A stretch of 10,571 nucleotides of DNA from DATJWY01 sp035500775 (GTDB lineage Bacteria; Pseudomonadota; Alphaproteobacteria; Acetobacterales; Acetobacteraceae): positions 1 through 10,571 of the forward strand of contig DATJWY010000228.1 in NCBI GenBank assembly GCA_035500775.1, given 5' to 3'. The translations under genes and the position numbers were made by a program. This document shows positions 5,627 to 10,571 of this stretch, piece by piece. Each line of letters starts with the position of its first letter. Position 1 is the stretch's first letter. Below the pieces are notes generated by a model. It ran no database searches, had not been told where the DNA came from, and was given only the letters and a program-made list of their open reading frames with translations.

Positions 5627-6937
5627 TCAGGACATGGTTGGCTGGGGGACTCGCGCCTGCGCGAGTGCCTCGACTTCGGCGACGAAGTCCGTGGTTCCAG
5701 CGCCGCGAACGATGTCGGCGCAGAGCCGTCGGGCGGCATCGGTGAAGGTGACATCGTGCAGCAGGCGCACGAGGGCGGCCCGGATGGCTTCGGGGGACGC
5801 AACGCGATCAAGCATCAGACCGGCGCCGCGGGCCGTCACGCGGGCCGCGTTGTCGTGCTGGTCGCGGCCCATCGGCAGGCACAGCAGCGGAAGGCCGTGC
5901 GCCAGCGCACGCACGACAGTGCCGTGGCCGGCATGCGTGATCACCACCGCCGCCCGCGCCATCAGCGCCTCATGTGACGCCGTATCGACGACCGTGACGT
6001 TCGCCGGTGCGTCGATCCGGCTGCCGGCCAATGCCGGGCCAAGCGTGATGATCCCGCGCACCGGCAGGTCCGCCATCGCCCGCGCCGCATTGGCGAGCGC
6101 GCCGAGCTGATTCTGATAGGTCGAGCTGAACGCAACGATCACCAGCGGCACTTCCGCCATTTCGCGCGGGGTCGCTGACGGACAGGTTGCCCAGGCCGGC
6201 TCCGCCAGCAGTGGACCGACATAGCGGAAACGCGGCGGCAGGAATTCGACGGGGAAGTCGAACGCTGGGCTGGTCGCAAGCAGAGTACGCCGGGCCGTCT
6301 CGAACTGGTCGCCGAGCGTGCGCACGGCCGGGAGCCCGAGGGCCGCGCGCGCCGCATTGACCGCGGGCAGCCCTTCGTCGAGCAACGCCCGGAAGCCGGC
6401 GGCGATCTCTGCATGCCGGGCCCGCTCGGCATCATTGGAGGCGGGCAGCAGTCCCATCCCCATAGGCGGCATGCCGGGGATCGGAAAGACGCTGACATTC
6501 GTGCACAGCAAGGCAAAGGGCACGCCGGCCGCCTCGGCCGCCGCCATCACCCCGAGCAGCATCTCGCTTGTCAGGATCAGGCCGGCGGGATGGTGTGCCA
6601 ACTCGTCCTGCACGTCCTGGGCGTAGGCCAAGGCAGGGCCGCACATGATCCGGTCATGCAAGCGCAGGAAGCCGGCGAGGTCGCTCTCCGCCTCCCAGTC
6701 GCGCAGCACGTCGCTGGACGGCAGCCGGTCCCGCCGGTTGGGTGCGCGGGACCAGGGACGGAACTCCACGCCAACGGCCGCAACGTCCGTTTCGACGACG
6801 GCGTCGGCCATCACCCGCACACGATGCCCGCGCGCAAGAAGCCGGCGGGCGGCCTCAAGCACGGGCGGCACGTTGCCGCCGCCCTCCCAGGTGGTCAGCA
6901 GGATGTCGAGGCTGTTCGCAGCGGTTTTCATGGTCAT
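5627..6937 (-). CDS. Family-1 (GT-B) glycosyltransferase, macrolide/UDP-glycosyltransferase type
   Basis: A 436-residue cytoplasmic enzyme that would transfer a sugar from a nucleotide donor to a small hydrophobic acceptor. The N-terminal acceptor domain starts with DILLTTWEGGGNVPP (11-25) and the C-terminal donor domain begins near 263. The donor signature is clear: THAGHGTVVRALAHGLP at 334-350, then LPMGRDQHDNAARV (354-367), with the HxGxGT and D-Q residues that bind the nucleotide sugar. In macrolide transferases a catalytic His lies in a HGHxxP motif; the aligned stretch here has Gly20 and Asn22 and no His. The start overlaps the TetR stop (ATGA 6937-6934) and has GGGGGAG just upstream, so both genes form one unit. 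Likely roles are inactivation of a toxic compound or modification of a lipid or pigment; the sequence does not decide. Confidence 0.88.
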   Translation of the reverse strand: MTMKTAANSLDILLTTWEGGGNVPPVLEAARRLLARGHRVRVMADAVVETDVAAVGVEFRPWSRAPNRRDRLPSSDVLRDWEAESDLAGFLRLHDRIMCGPALAYAQDVQDELAHHPAGLILTSEMLLGVMAAAEAAGVPFALLCTNVSVFPIPGMPPMGMGLLPASNDAERARHAEIAAGFRALLDEGLPAVNAARAALGLPAVRTLGDQFETARRTLLATSPAFDFPVEFLPPRFRYVGPLLAEPAWATCPSATPREMAEVPLVIVAFSSTYQNQLGALANAARAMADLPVRGIITLGPALAGSRIDAPANVTVVDTASHEALMARAAVVITHAGHGTVVRALAHGLPLLCLPMGRDQHDNAARVTARGAGLMLDRVASPEAIRAALVRLLHDVTFTDAARRLCADIVRGAGTTDFVAEVEALAQARVPQPTMS

Positions 6938-7542
6938 TTCTCCCCCTTGAGCGGTGCGCCGGCGACGCGGCGCGTCAGGTCGGCGATCATCGCGGCGGTG
7001 GCATCGGCGGAGTGGCCGAAATCCCGGCGGAACAGCTTCCAGGTGTTCACGTCGGTCGCGGCGTAGAGCTGGTCGATCCGGCGCGCGCGCTCATCCGCCG
7101 GCAGGCCCGCCAGCCACCGTGCGAAGATCTGCGTGATCCACGCGCGATGGTCTGTCCGCCCGTAATCGAGGAAGGTGCGCAGGCTGGGCAGCCGCGCTTC
7201 CTGGGCCAGCAACTGCACGATCACGTCGCCGACCTCTTCGTAGTCGCGCACGAGGCCGGCCATGTGTTCCTCGAGTGAGGCGCCGGGCGCGACACTGCGG
7301 CGGGCGTGCACCTCCTCCGCCATCTGCGCGCCGACCGCCTGCATCAGGCCATCCTTGCCGCCGAAATAGCGGATCAGCGTCTGTCGCGTGCTGTTCGCCC
7401 GTGCCGCCACATCATCGAGGGTGATCTGATCGAGCGGCGTCTCGCCGAGCATGCCGAGGAAGGTGCGGACGATGCGACGGCGCGCTTCGACGGTTGCGGC
7501 GGCGCGGGCGACCTGGCGGTATGGGCGGGGGGCGGCAGGCAT
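6934..7542 (-). CDS. TetR/AcrR-family transcriptional regulator
   Basis: A 202-residue one-component repressor. The N-terminal helix-turn-helix covers about 22-66 and includes ITLDDVAARANSTRQTLIRYF (40-60) followed by GGKDGL, the usual TetR arrangement. The C-terminal helical domain (about 75-195) would bind an inducer. The start ATG 7542 lies five bases from a nested palindrome and has no clear Shine-Dalgarno. It is followed directly by the glycosyltransferase through an ATGA overlap, so it most likely represses its own operon and responds to the transferase's acceptor or a related compound. The ligand cannot be predicted. Confidence 0.9.
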   Translation of the reverse strand: MPAAPRPYRQVARAAATVEARRRIVRTFLGMLGETPLDQITLDDVAARANSTRQTLIRYFGGKDGLMQAVGAQMAEEVHARRSVAPGASLEEHMAGLVRDYEEVGDVIVQLLAQEARLPSLRTFLDYGRTDHRAWITQIFARWLAGLPADERARRIDQLYAATDVNTWKLFRRDFGHSADATAAMIADLTRRVAGAPLKGEK

Positions 7543-7546
7543 TGGT

Positions 7547-7580
7547 GTTACTTTAAGTCATTCTAATGACACGACGTAAC
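7547..7580. promoter_or_regulatory. Nested palindromic operator upstream of tetR
   Basis: An inner inverted repeat GTCATT-CT-AATGAC (7557-7570) sits inside an outer one, GTTAC (7547-7551) and GTAAC (7576-7580), and both share the same centre between 7563 and 7564. The block is AT-rich compared with its surroundings and ends five bases before the tetR ATG. A -10-like TAGAAT (7565-7560, minus strand) lies at its centre, with no convincing -35. A TetR dimer, or two dimers, bound here would block transcription of the tetR-glycosyltransferase unit. Confidence 0.7.
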
Positions 7581-7666
7581 GCGAAGTGGTTCTTGCCGTC
7601 AATCGGTTATTTCCCGCCGGCTCAACCTCGCAAACATGTGATCGACGCGGTTCCGCGCTTACCCGG

Positions 7667-8581
7667 TCAGCGGGGGGCGACATTCGCCAGATGGCTGCGT
7701 GCGTAGTCGATGAAGGCGCGCAGCTTCGGCATCACCTGCGCGCGGCTCGGGAAATAGAGGAAGAACCCCGGCGAGGACGGACAGTACGGCTCCAGCACGC
7801 GCTGCAGCTTCCCTTGTGCGACCAGCGGCGCCGCGGTCGGGTCAAGCGTGTAGGCCAGTCCCTTGCCCTTCACCGCGGCCATCATCATCACGCCGCTGTC
7901 GTTGGTGATGATCCGCCCCGAGACGGCGATCTCCATCTCCCGTCCGTCGGAATCGGTGAACTCCCAGCGATAAAGTGTCCCGCGCGTGGGCTGGCGGTAG
8001 TTGATGCAGCGGTGCTGCCGCAGCTCCTCCGGCCGTTCCGGCGTGCCGTGCTCGCGCAGGTAAGATGGCGCCGCGACCACGCAGTAGCGGAACGACGGCA
8101 GCAGGCGCACCGCCACCATGTCGGCCTCGAGCATCTCGCCCACCCGGATACCGGCGTCGAACCCCTGCTCGACGATGTTCACGAGCTGGTCGCTGACCGC
8201 GATCTCCAGCTCCACCTGCGGATAGGCCGCGCAGAACCCGTCCAGCAGCGGCTCGATGATGCCGGCGAGCGCGACGCGCGGCAGGTTCAGCCGCAGCAGG
8301 CCGGCGGGCTCGCTGCCGAGCGACCGGGCGGCGGCGAAGGCCTGCTCGATCTGCACGGCACCGGGGCGCGCCAGTTCCAGGAAACGCAACCCCGCCTCGG
8401 TGAGGGCCACGTCGCGCGTCGTCCGGGCGAACAGCGCAACCCCGACCCGCGCCTCAAGCTGCTTGATGCTGTAGCTGACCGCGGCGGCCGTGACGCCCAA
8501 CTCGGCGGCGGCGGCGGTGAAGCTGCGCCGCTCGGCGACGAGCAGGAAGTGCGGCACCAGGTCCATCGGCCCGCGCGGCAT
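7667..8581 (-). CDS. LysR-family transcriptional regulator (LysR 1)
   Basis: A 304-residue LysR regulator. The N-terminal winged helix-turn-helix spans about 6-64: RSFTAAAAELGVTAAAVSYS (19-38), then the linker pattern LEARVGVALFARTTRDVALTEAG. The effector-binding domain (about 92-300) has the usual two-lobed features, including GFDAGIRVG. I use ATG 8581; a TTG two codons earlier (8587) and an ATG at 8566 are alternatives, and none has a strong Shine-Dalgarno. A perfect palindrome abuts the start. It is divergent from two tiny secreted-peptide ORFs, which it may control together with itself. The inducer is unknown. Confidence 0.9.
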   Translation of the reverse strand: MPRGPMDLVPHFLLVAERRSFTAAAAELGVTAAAVSYSIKQLEARVGVALFARTTRDVALTEAGLRFLELARPGAVQIEQAFAAARSLGSEPAGLLRLNLPRVALAGIIEPLLDGFCAAYPQVELEIAVSDQLVNIVEQGFDAGIRVGEMLEADMVAVRLLPSFRYCVVAAPSYLREHGTPERPEELRQHRCINYRQPTRGTLYRWEFTDSDGREMEIAVSGRIITNDSGVMMMAAVKGKGLAYTLDPTAAPLVAQGKLQRVLEPYCPSSPGFFLYFPSRAQVMPKLRAFIDYARSHLANVAPR

Positions 8582-8583
8582 TG

Positions 8584-8598
8584 TCAAACCCCGTTTGA
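8584..8598. promoter_or_regulatory. Palindromic site between LysR 1 and the divergent small ORFs
   Basis: TCAAAC-CCC-GTTTGA is a perfect 6-bp inverted repeat with a 3-base centre, two bases from the LysR ATG at 8581. LysR proteins bind dyad-symmetric sites of about this length in the interval between their gene and a divergent target. Its right arm overlaps a plus-strand -35-like TTGAAA. The strict T-N11-A form is not met here; the outer pair is T-N13-A. Confidence 0.6.
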
Positions 8599-8625
8599 AA
8601 GCCCTGCAACCCTAGCCCGGATTAT
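8595..8625 (+). promoter_or_regulatory. Possible promoter for the small exported ORFs
   Basis: TTGAAA (8595-8600, 5 of 6 to the -35 consensus) is followed after 19 bases by GATTAT (8620-8625, 4 of 6 to the -10 consensus). A transcript would start near 8632 and have a leader of about 64 bases before the ATG at 8696. The long spacer is typical of promoters needing an activator, and the LysR palindrome overlaps the -35. This is pattern matching only. Confidence 0.35.
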
Positions 8626-8659
8626 TCGGGGGAACATCCCGCCCATCTGTGCGGCCAAC

Positions 8660-8675
8660 CAAGGCTTCGGCCTTG
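8660..8675 (+). promoter_or_regulatory. UUCG-capped hairpin in the leader of the small ORFs
   Basis: CAAGGC (8660-8665), loop TTCG, GCCTTG (8670-8675) gives a perfect 6-bp stem closed by the very stable C(UUCG)G tetraloop. It lies nine bases before the AGGAGG ribosome site. Its 3' arm could alternatively pair with AGGCT at 8688-8692, which includes part of the ribosome site, so a switch is conceivable. It may equally just stabilise the message. Confidence 0.4.
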
Positions 8676-8695
8676 CCCGACCTCAGGAGGCTTCC

Positions 8696-8869
8696 ATGGC
8701 CGCCCACTCGACCCACCCCCTGCTTCGCCGCTCGCCGCGGCTCCCCCGCTGGCTTGCCGTCGCGGTGACCTTCATCGTCCTCGGCGCCTCCATCCTGCCC
8801 TCACAGGCCGCCGACCGGCCGGGTTCGACCGGCGCCGTTACGGCATATGTCGGCCAGGGCTGGGGCTGA
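8696..8869 (+). CDS. Small exported protein of unknown function, 57 residues
   Basis: ATG 8696 follows a perfect AGGAGG (8685-8690) with five bases between. The product has a basic start (RRSPRLPR, 11-18), a hydrophobic core (about 19-34) and a small-residue cleavage site near SQA-AD (36-40). That is a complete Sec-type signal peptide leaving a mature peptide of only about 18-19 residues, reading ADRPGSTGAVTAYVGQGWG. The Gly-rich aromatic end is unusual. It does not match any family I know. It is divergent from LysR 1 and is followed after four bases by a second tiny ORF. An uncleaved single-pass membrane peptide is the alternative reading. Existence is well supported by the ribosome site; function is unknown. 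Confidence 0.6.
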   Translation: MAAHSTHPLLRRSPRLPRWLAVAVTFIVLGASILPSQAADRPGSTGAVTAYVGQGWG

Positions 8870-8873
8870 TCCG

Positions 8874-8993
8874 ATGAGCTTCGCCATCGCCACCCTCGTT
8901 CTCCTCGGCGCGCTGCTCGCTGGCGCGGGCGATCCCGCCGCTCTGCACGGTCGCGCGGCGACACGGGCTTTCGGACGGACGAATTTCGACTGA
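8874..8993 (+). CDS. Second tiny ORF with a hydrophobic N-terminus, 39 residues
   Basis: ATG 8874 begins four bases after the stop of the preceding small gene, close enough for translational coupling, with only a weak G-rich ribosome site (GGGG near 8862-8865). The protein starts MSFAIATLVLLGALLAGAG, a hydrophobic segment like a signal peptide or short membrane helix. A polar, Arg-rich tail ends in RAFGRTNFD. It is followed 16 bases later by a strong stem-loop. I do not recognise it. It could be a partner of the upstream peptide, such as a two-peptide secreted or membrane pair, or a chance frame. Confidence 0.45.
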   Translation: MSFAIATLVLLGALLAGAGDPAALHGRAATRAFGRTNFD

Positions 8994-9009
8994 TCTTTGC
9001 GTGCCGGAT

Positions 9010-9039
9010 GGGGGTGACGCGGGTGACCGCGTCGCCCCC
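9010..9039. terminator. Strong 13-bp stem-loop with GUGA tetraloop
   Basis: GGGGGTGACGCGG (9010-9022) pairs with CCGCGTCGCCCCC (9027-9039) along 13 positions with a single G-U wobble, closed by a GTGA loop, a GNRA tetraloop on the plus strand. It lies between the small plus-strand ORFs and the converging LysR 2 gene, 82 bases past the latter's stop. No T-tract follows in either direction, so it would be a U-less terminator or a 3'-end stabiliser. The remaining sequence to 9121 shows no gene. Confidence 0.55.
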
Positions 9040-9121
9040 AAAGTGAACAAGGCCGGAAGCGGACAACGACGATGTGCCAAGCCCGTCGCCGCAATGGGAC
9101 GCGAACCGGAACCGCCGGAGG

Positions 9122-10039
9122 TCACCCAAGCCCACTGACCTGACTTGCTGATGCGATGTAGTCCGACAGACCGGCGGCCAGCGCGTCGAATGTGGCGCGG
9201 CAACGGGGGCTGGCGCGCAGGTCCTCATGCATCGCAAGCCAGGTGTCGAGCTGGAAGGAAAAGGCCCCTGGCAGCACGCGGAGCAGTCGGGGTTCGCGCT
9301 GTGCCAGGGCGACCTGGCACACGCCGATGCCGAATCCGGCCCGGATGGCGGCGAGTTGGGCAAGGTCGCTGTCGGCGCGCAACGCGAACAGGCCTCGGTG
9401 CAAGGGAATTCCCCGCGCCCGCAGGCGTCGGGTCATGCCGGTTTCCTGGTCGAAGCCGACCAGCGTATGCGAACGAAGATCGTCCAGACTGGCCGGTCTC
9501 CCACAGTGGGCAAGATAGTGCGGATGGGCGTGCAGCCCCAGCTCGATCGTGCCGAGATGGCGGGCGACCAGCGCCTCCTGGACGGGGTGGTGCATGCGGA
9601 CGGCGATATCCGCGTCGCGCCGCAGCAGATCCTCGGTCTTGTTCGACAGGACCAGCTCGATCACAAGCTCCGGCTGTGCCTGCCGCAGCCTGGCGAGGAT
9701 TGACGGCAGGACTTCCGCGCCGATCACCTCGCTCGCCGTGATGCGCACGGTCCCGCGCACCTGGCCACCCTGGCCGGACGCGACGCGGAGCAACGCCGCG
9801 GCGGTGGCAGCCAATGTCTCGGCATAGGGACGCAGCTCGAGCGCTGCCTCGGTGGGCGCCAGGCCATGCTGCGAGCGGGTGAACAGGGGAAGACCCAGCG
9901 CCTGCTCCAGCGCGTCCACATGGCGTCCAAGGGTCGGCTGGGTGAGCCCGAGCGCCCGAGCGGCGCCGGACAGTGACCCGTGCTGCAGCACCGCCAGGAA
10001 GGCACGATACAGCTCCCAGCCGGGCTCGTGCGGGTCCAT
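9122..10039 (-). CDS. LysR-family transcriptional regulator (LysR 2)
   Basis: A 305-residue LysR regulator. The DNA-binding domain spans about 8-66, with GSLSGAARALGLTQPTLGRH (21-40) as helix-turn-helix, followed by VDALEQALGLPLFTRS. The effector domain starts near 95 (GTVRITASEVIGAEVLP) and ends near 300. The start ATG 10039 is inside a perfect 20-bp palindrome and is preceded by a consensus -35 TTGACA at 10074-10069. It is divergent from an NAD(P)-binding reductase-type gene (start 10133), the classic arrangement in which a LysR protein controls its neighbour. The two LysR proteins differ throughout and are not recent duplicates. Confidence 0.9.
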   Translation of the reverse strand: MDPHEPGWELYRAFLAVLQHGSLSGAARALGLTQPTLGRHVDALEQALGLPLFTRSQHGLAPTEAALELRPYAETLAATAAALLRVASGQGGQVRGTVRITASEVIGAEVLPSILARLRQAQPELVIELVLSNKTEDLLRRDADIAVRMHHPVQEALVARHLGTIELGLHAHPHYLAHCGRPASLDDLRSHTLVGFDQETGMTRRLRARGIPLHRGLFALRADSDLAQLAAIRAGFGIGVCQVALAQREPRLLRVLPGAFSFQLDTWLAMHEDLRASPRCRATFDALAAGLSDYIASASQVSGLG

Positions 10040-10054
10040 TCATCCATGAATGGA
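10035..10054. promoter_or_regulatory. Perfect 20-bp palindrome over the LysR 2 start codon
   Basis: TCCATTCATCCATGAATGGA is symmetric with 9-bp arms and a CC centre (10044-10045). It covers the LysR 2 ATG (10039-10037) and the position of its -10. Part of it (ATCCATG, 10042-10048) also forms an inverted pair with CATGGAT at 10060-10066, giving two overlapping dyads as often found for LysR recognition and activation sites. Binding here would shut off the regulator's own start. Confidence 0.65.
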
Positions 10055-10074
10055 GACCCCATGGATTCTGTCAA
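10046..10074 (-). promoter_or_regulatory. Putative LysR 2 promoter (TTGACA -35)
   Basis: On the minus strand TTGACA (10074-10069) is a perfect -35. Seventeen bases further is ATTCAT (10051-10046), a poor -10 match (3 of 6) lying in the palindrome. The expected start point is then at or next to the A of the LysR ATG (10039), which would make the message leaderless or nearly so. Confidence 0.45.
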
Positions 10075-10099
10075 TTCCTTTGAGGGGCCCCTGCCCCGA

Positions 10100-10125
10100 T
10101 CCTGTCCGGGCAACGCCGGACAGGA
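10100..10125 (+). promoter_or_regulatory. Perfect 10-bp hairpin overlapping the ribosome site of the downstream gene
   Basis: TCCTGTCCGG (10100-10109), loop GCAACG, CCGGACAGGA (10116-10125) is a perfect inverted repeat. Its 3' arm includes the first four bases of the Shine-Dalgarno AGGAGG (10122-10127) that serves the ATG at 10133, so in RNA the stem would partly hide the ribosome site. It could also be a protein-binding dyad on DNA. A second palindrome, AGGGGCCCCT, lies just upstream at 10083-10092. Confidence 0.5.
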
Positions 10126-10132
10126 GGACGAG

Positions 10133-10571
10133 ATGGCGGAACCACGGACGGCACTGGTGCTCGGCGCCACGGGCGGGATCGGGGGCGAAATGGCGGCGGT
10201 GCTGCTCCGCCGCGGATGGGCGGTGCGGGCGCTGCACCGCGATCCGGCACAGGCAACTCGTTCTGCCGCCCGGTTGAACGGGGTTGACTGGCGGGCTGGG
10301 GACGCAATGCGGCCGGACGATGTGGTCGCGGCGGCGCGCGGCGTGGTGCTGATCGTGCACGCCGTCAACCCGCCGGGCTATCGCAACTGGGGTGCGCTGG
10401 TCCTGCCGATGCTGCAGAGCAGCCTTGCCGCCGCCCGCGCCTCCGGCGCGCGCCTCCTGCTGCCGGGCACCATCTACAACTACGGGCCGGACGCGTTCCC
10501 CGTGCTGACCGAGGAGTCGCCGCAGCATCCGACCACCCGCAAGGGCGCGATCCGCGTGGAGATGGAACGGC
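10133..10571 (+). CDS. NAD(P)-dependent epimerase/dehydratase-type protein (3' end outside window)
   Basis: The first 146 codons of an extended or atypical SDR protein. ATG 10133 follows AGGAGG with five bases between. Residues 7-17 (ALVLGATGGIG) form the first Rossmann strand and the glycine-rich NAD(P) loop. HAVNPPGYRNW (76-86) corresponds to the conserved segment after the fourth strand, and LLLPGTIYNYGP (108-119) to the strand carrying the active-site Ser/Thr and Tyr region. TRKGAIRVEME at the end replaces the classic YxxxK helix start, as in NAD-binding epimerase-like reductases that I remember only loosely. It is divergent from LysR 2, which probably regulates it. Substrate unknown; the frame is open to the window edge. 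Confidence 0.8.
   Translation, partial: MAEPRTALVLGATGGIGGEMAAVLLRRGWAVRALHRDPAQATRSAARLNGVDWRAGDAMRPDDVVAAARGVVLIVHAVNPPGYRNWGALVLPMLQSSLAAARASGARLLLPGTIYNYGPDAFPVLTEESPQHPTTRKGAIRVEMER

Noticed and set aside
5649..5666. ACTCGCGC-CT-GCGCGAGT palindrome
   Set aside because: It lies inside the last codons of the glycosyltransferase, where Ala, Arg and Leu codons easily produce GC-rich symmetry; no T-tract follows.
7586..8869. 427-codon plus-strand frame across LysR 1 into the small ORF
   Set aside because: Most is antisense to LysR 1. Only its last 57 codons, from ATG 8696 with its own ribosome site, look real.
1..10571. tRNA, rRNA, CRISPR array, riboswitch, origin
   Set aside because: I saw no cloverleaf, repeat-spacer periodicity or known aptamer core by eye on either strand; a covariance-model search would be needed to exclude weak cases.

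Overview
The window is GC-rich DNA, with strong G/C preference at third codon positions, from what looks like a proteobacterium. An alphaproteobacterium (Acetobacteraceae, Rhodospirillales or sphingomonad type) is my best guess from gene content and style, but nothing here fixes the taxon. It reads as an accessory region: small self-regulated resistance or metabolic cassettes, each with its own regulator, separated by insertion-sequence remnants and gene debris. Most genes lie on the minus strand.

Positions 1-141 are the right end of an IS3-family element (last 33 codons of the transposase plus the terminal inverted repeat). From 3964 down to 287 runs a compact four-gene minus-strand operon: MarR regulator, FUSC-family inner-membrane pump, DUF1656 small membrane protein and HlyD-type periplasmic adaptor. 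Every junction is a 4-base ATGA overlap. It resembles the aromatic-acid/fusaric-acid efflux systems (AaeB/AaeX/AaeA type). Just upstream of marR are two tandem 15-bp operator repeats, each with the palindrome TAGCATGCTA, and a possible leaderless start. Behind them sits a short plus-strand relic of an IS6-type transposase.

From 5075 down to 4203 is a short-chain reductase of the 2,4-dienoyl-CoA reductase type, whose expected catalytic Tyr position appears to be Trp. Upstream is debris including a frameshifted 3' end of an etfB-like gene (5403-5243). A second cassette (7542-5627) pairs a TetR repressor with a family-1 (GT-B) glycosyltransferase, again joined by an ATGA overlap and preceded by a nested palindrome.

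The right part has two LysR regulators, each next to a divergent plus-strand unit. LysR 1 (8581-7667) faces two tandem tiny ORFs (57 and 39 codons) with N-terminal signal-peptide-like segments. These have a UUCG leader hairpin and a strong stem-loop downstream, and are the most novel-looking item. LysR 2 (10039-9122) faces an NAD(P)-binding epimerase/dehydratase-type gene that runs off the window. That gene's Shine-Dalgarno lies partly inside a perfect 10-bp hairpin stem.

Across the window, all four regulator genes have a perfect or near-perfect palindrome touching or within about 10 bases of their start codon. This suggests autoregulation by direct blockage of initiation. No complete novel defence or biosynthetic system is evident.
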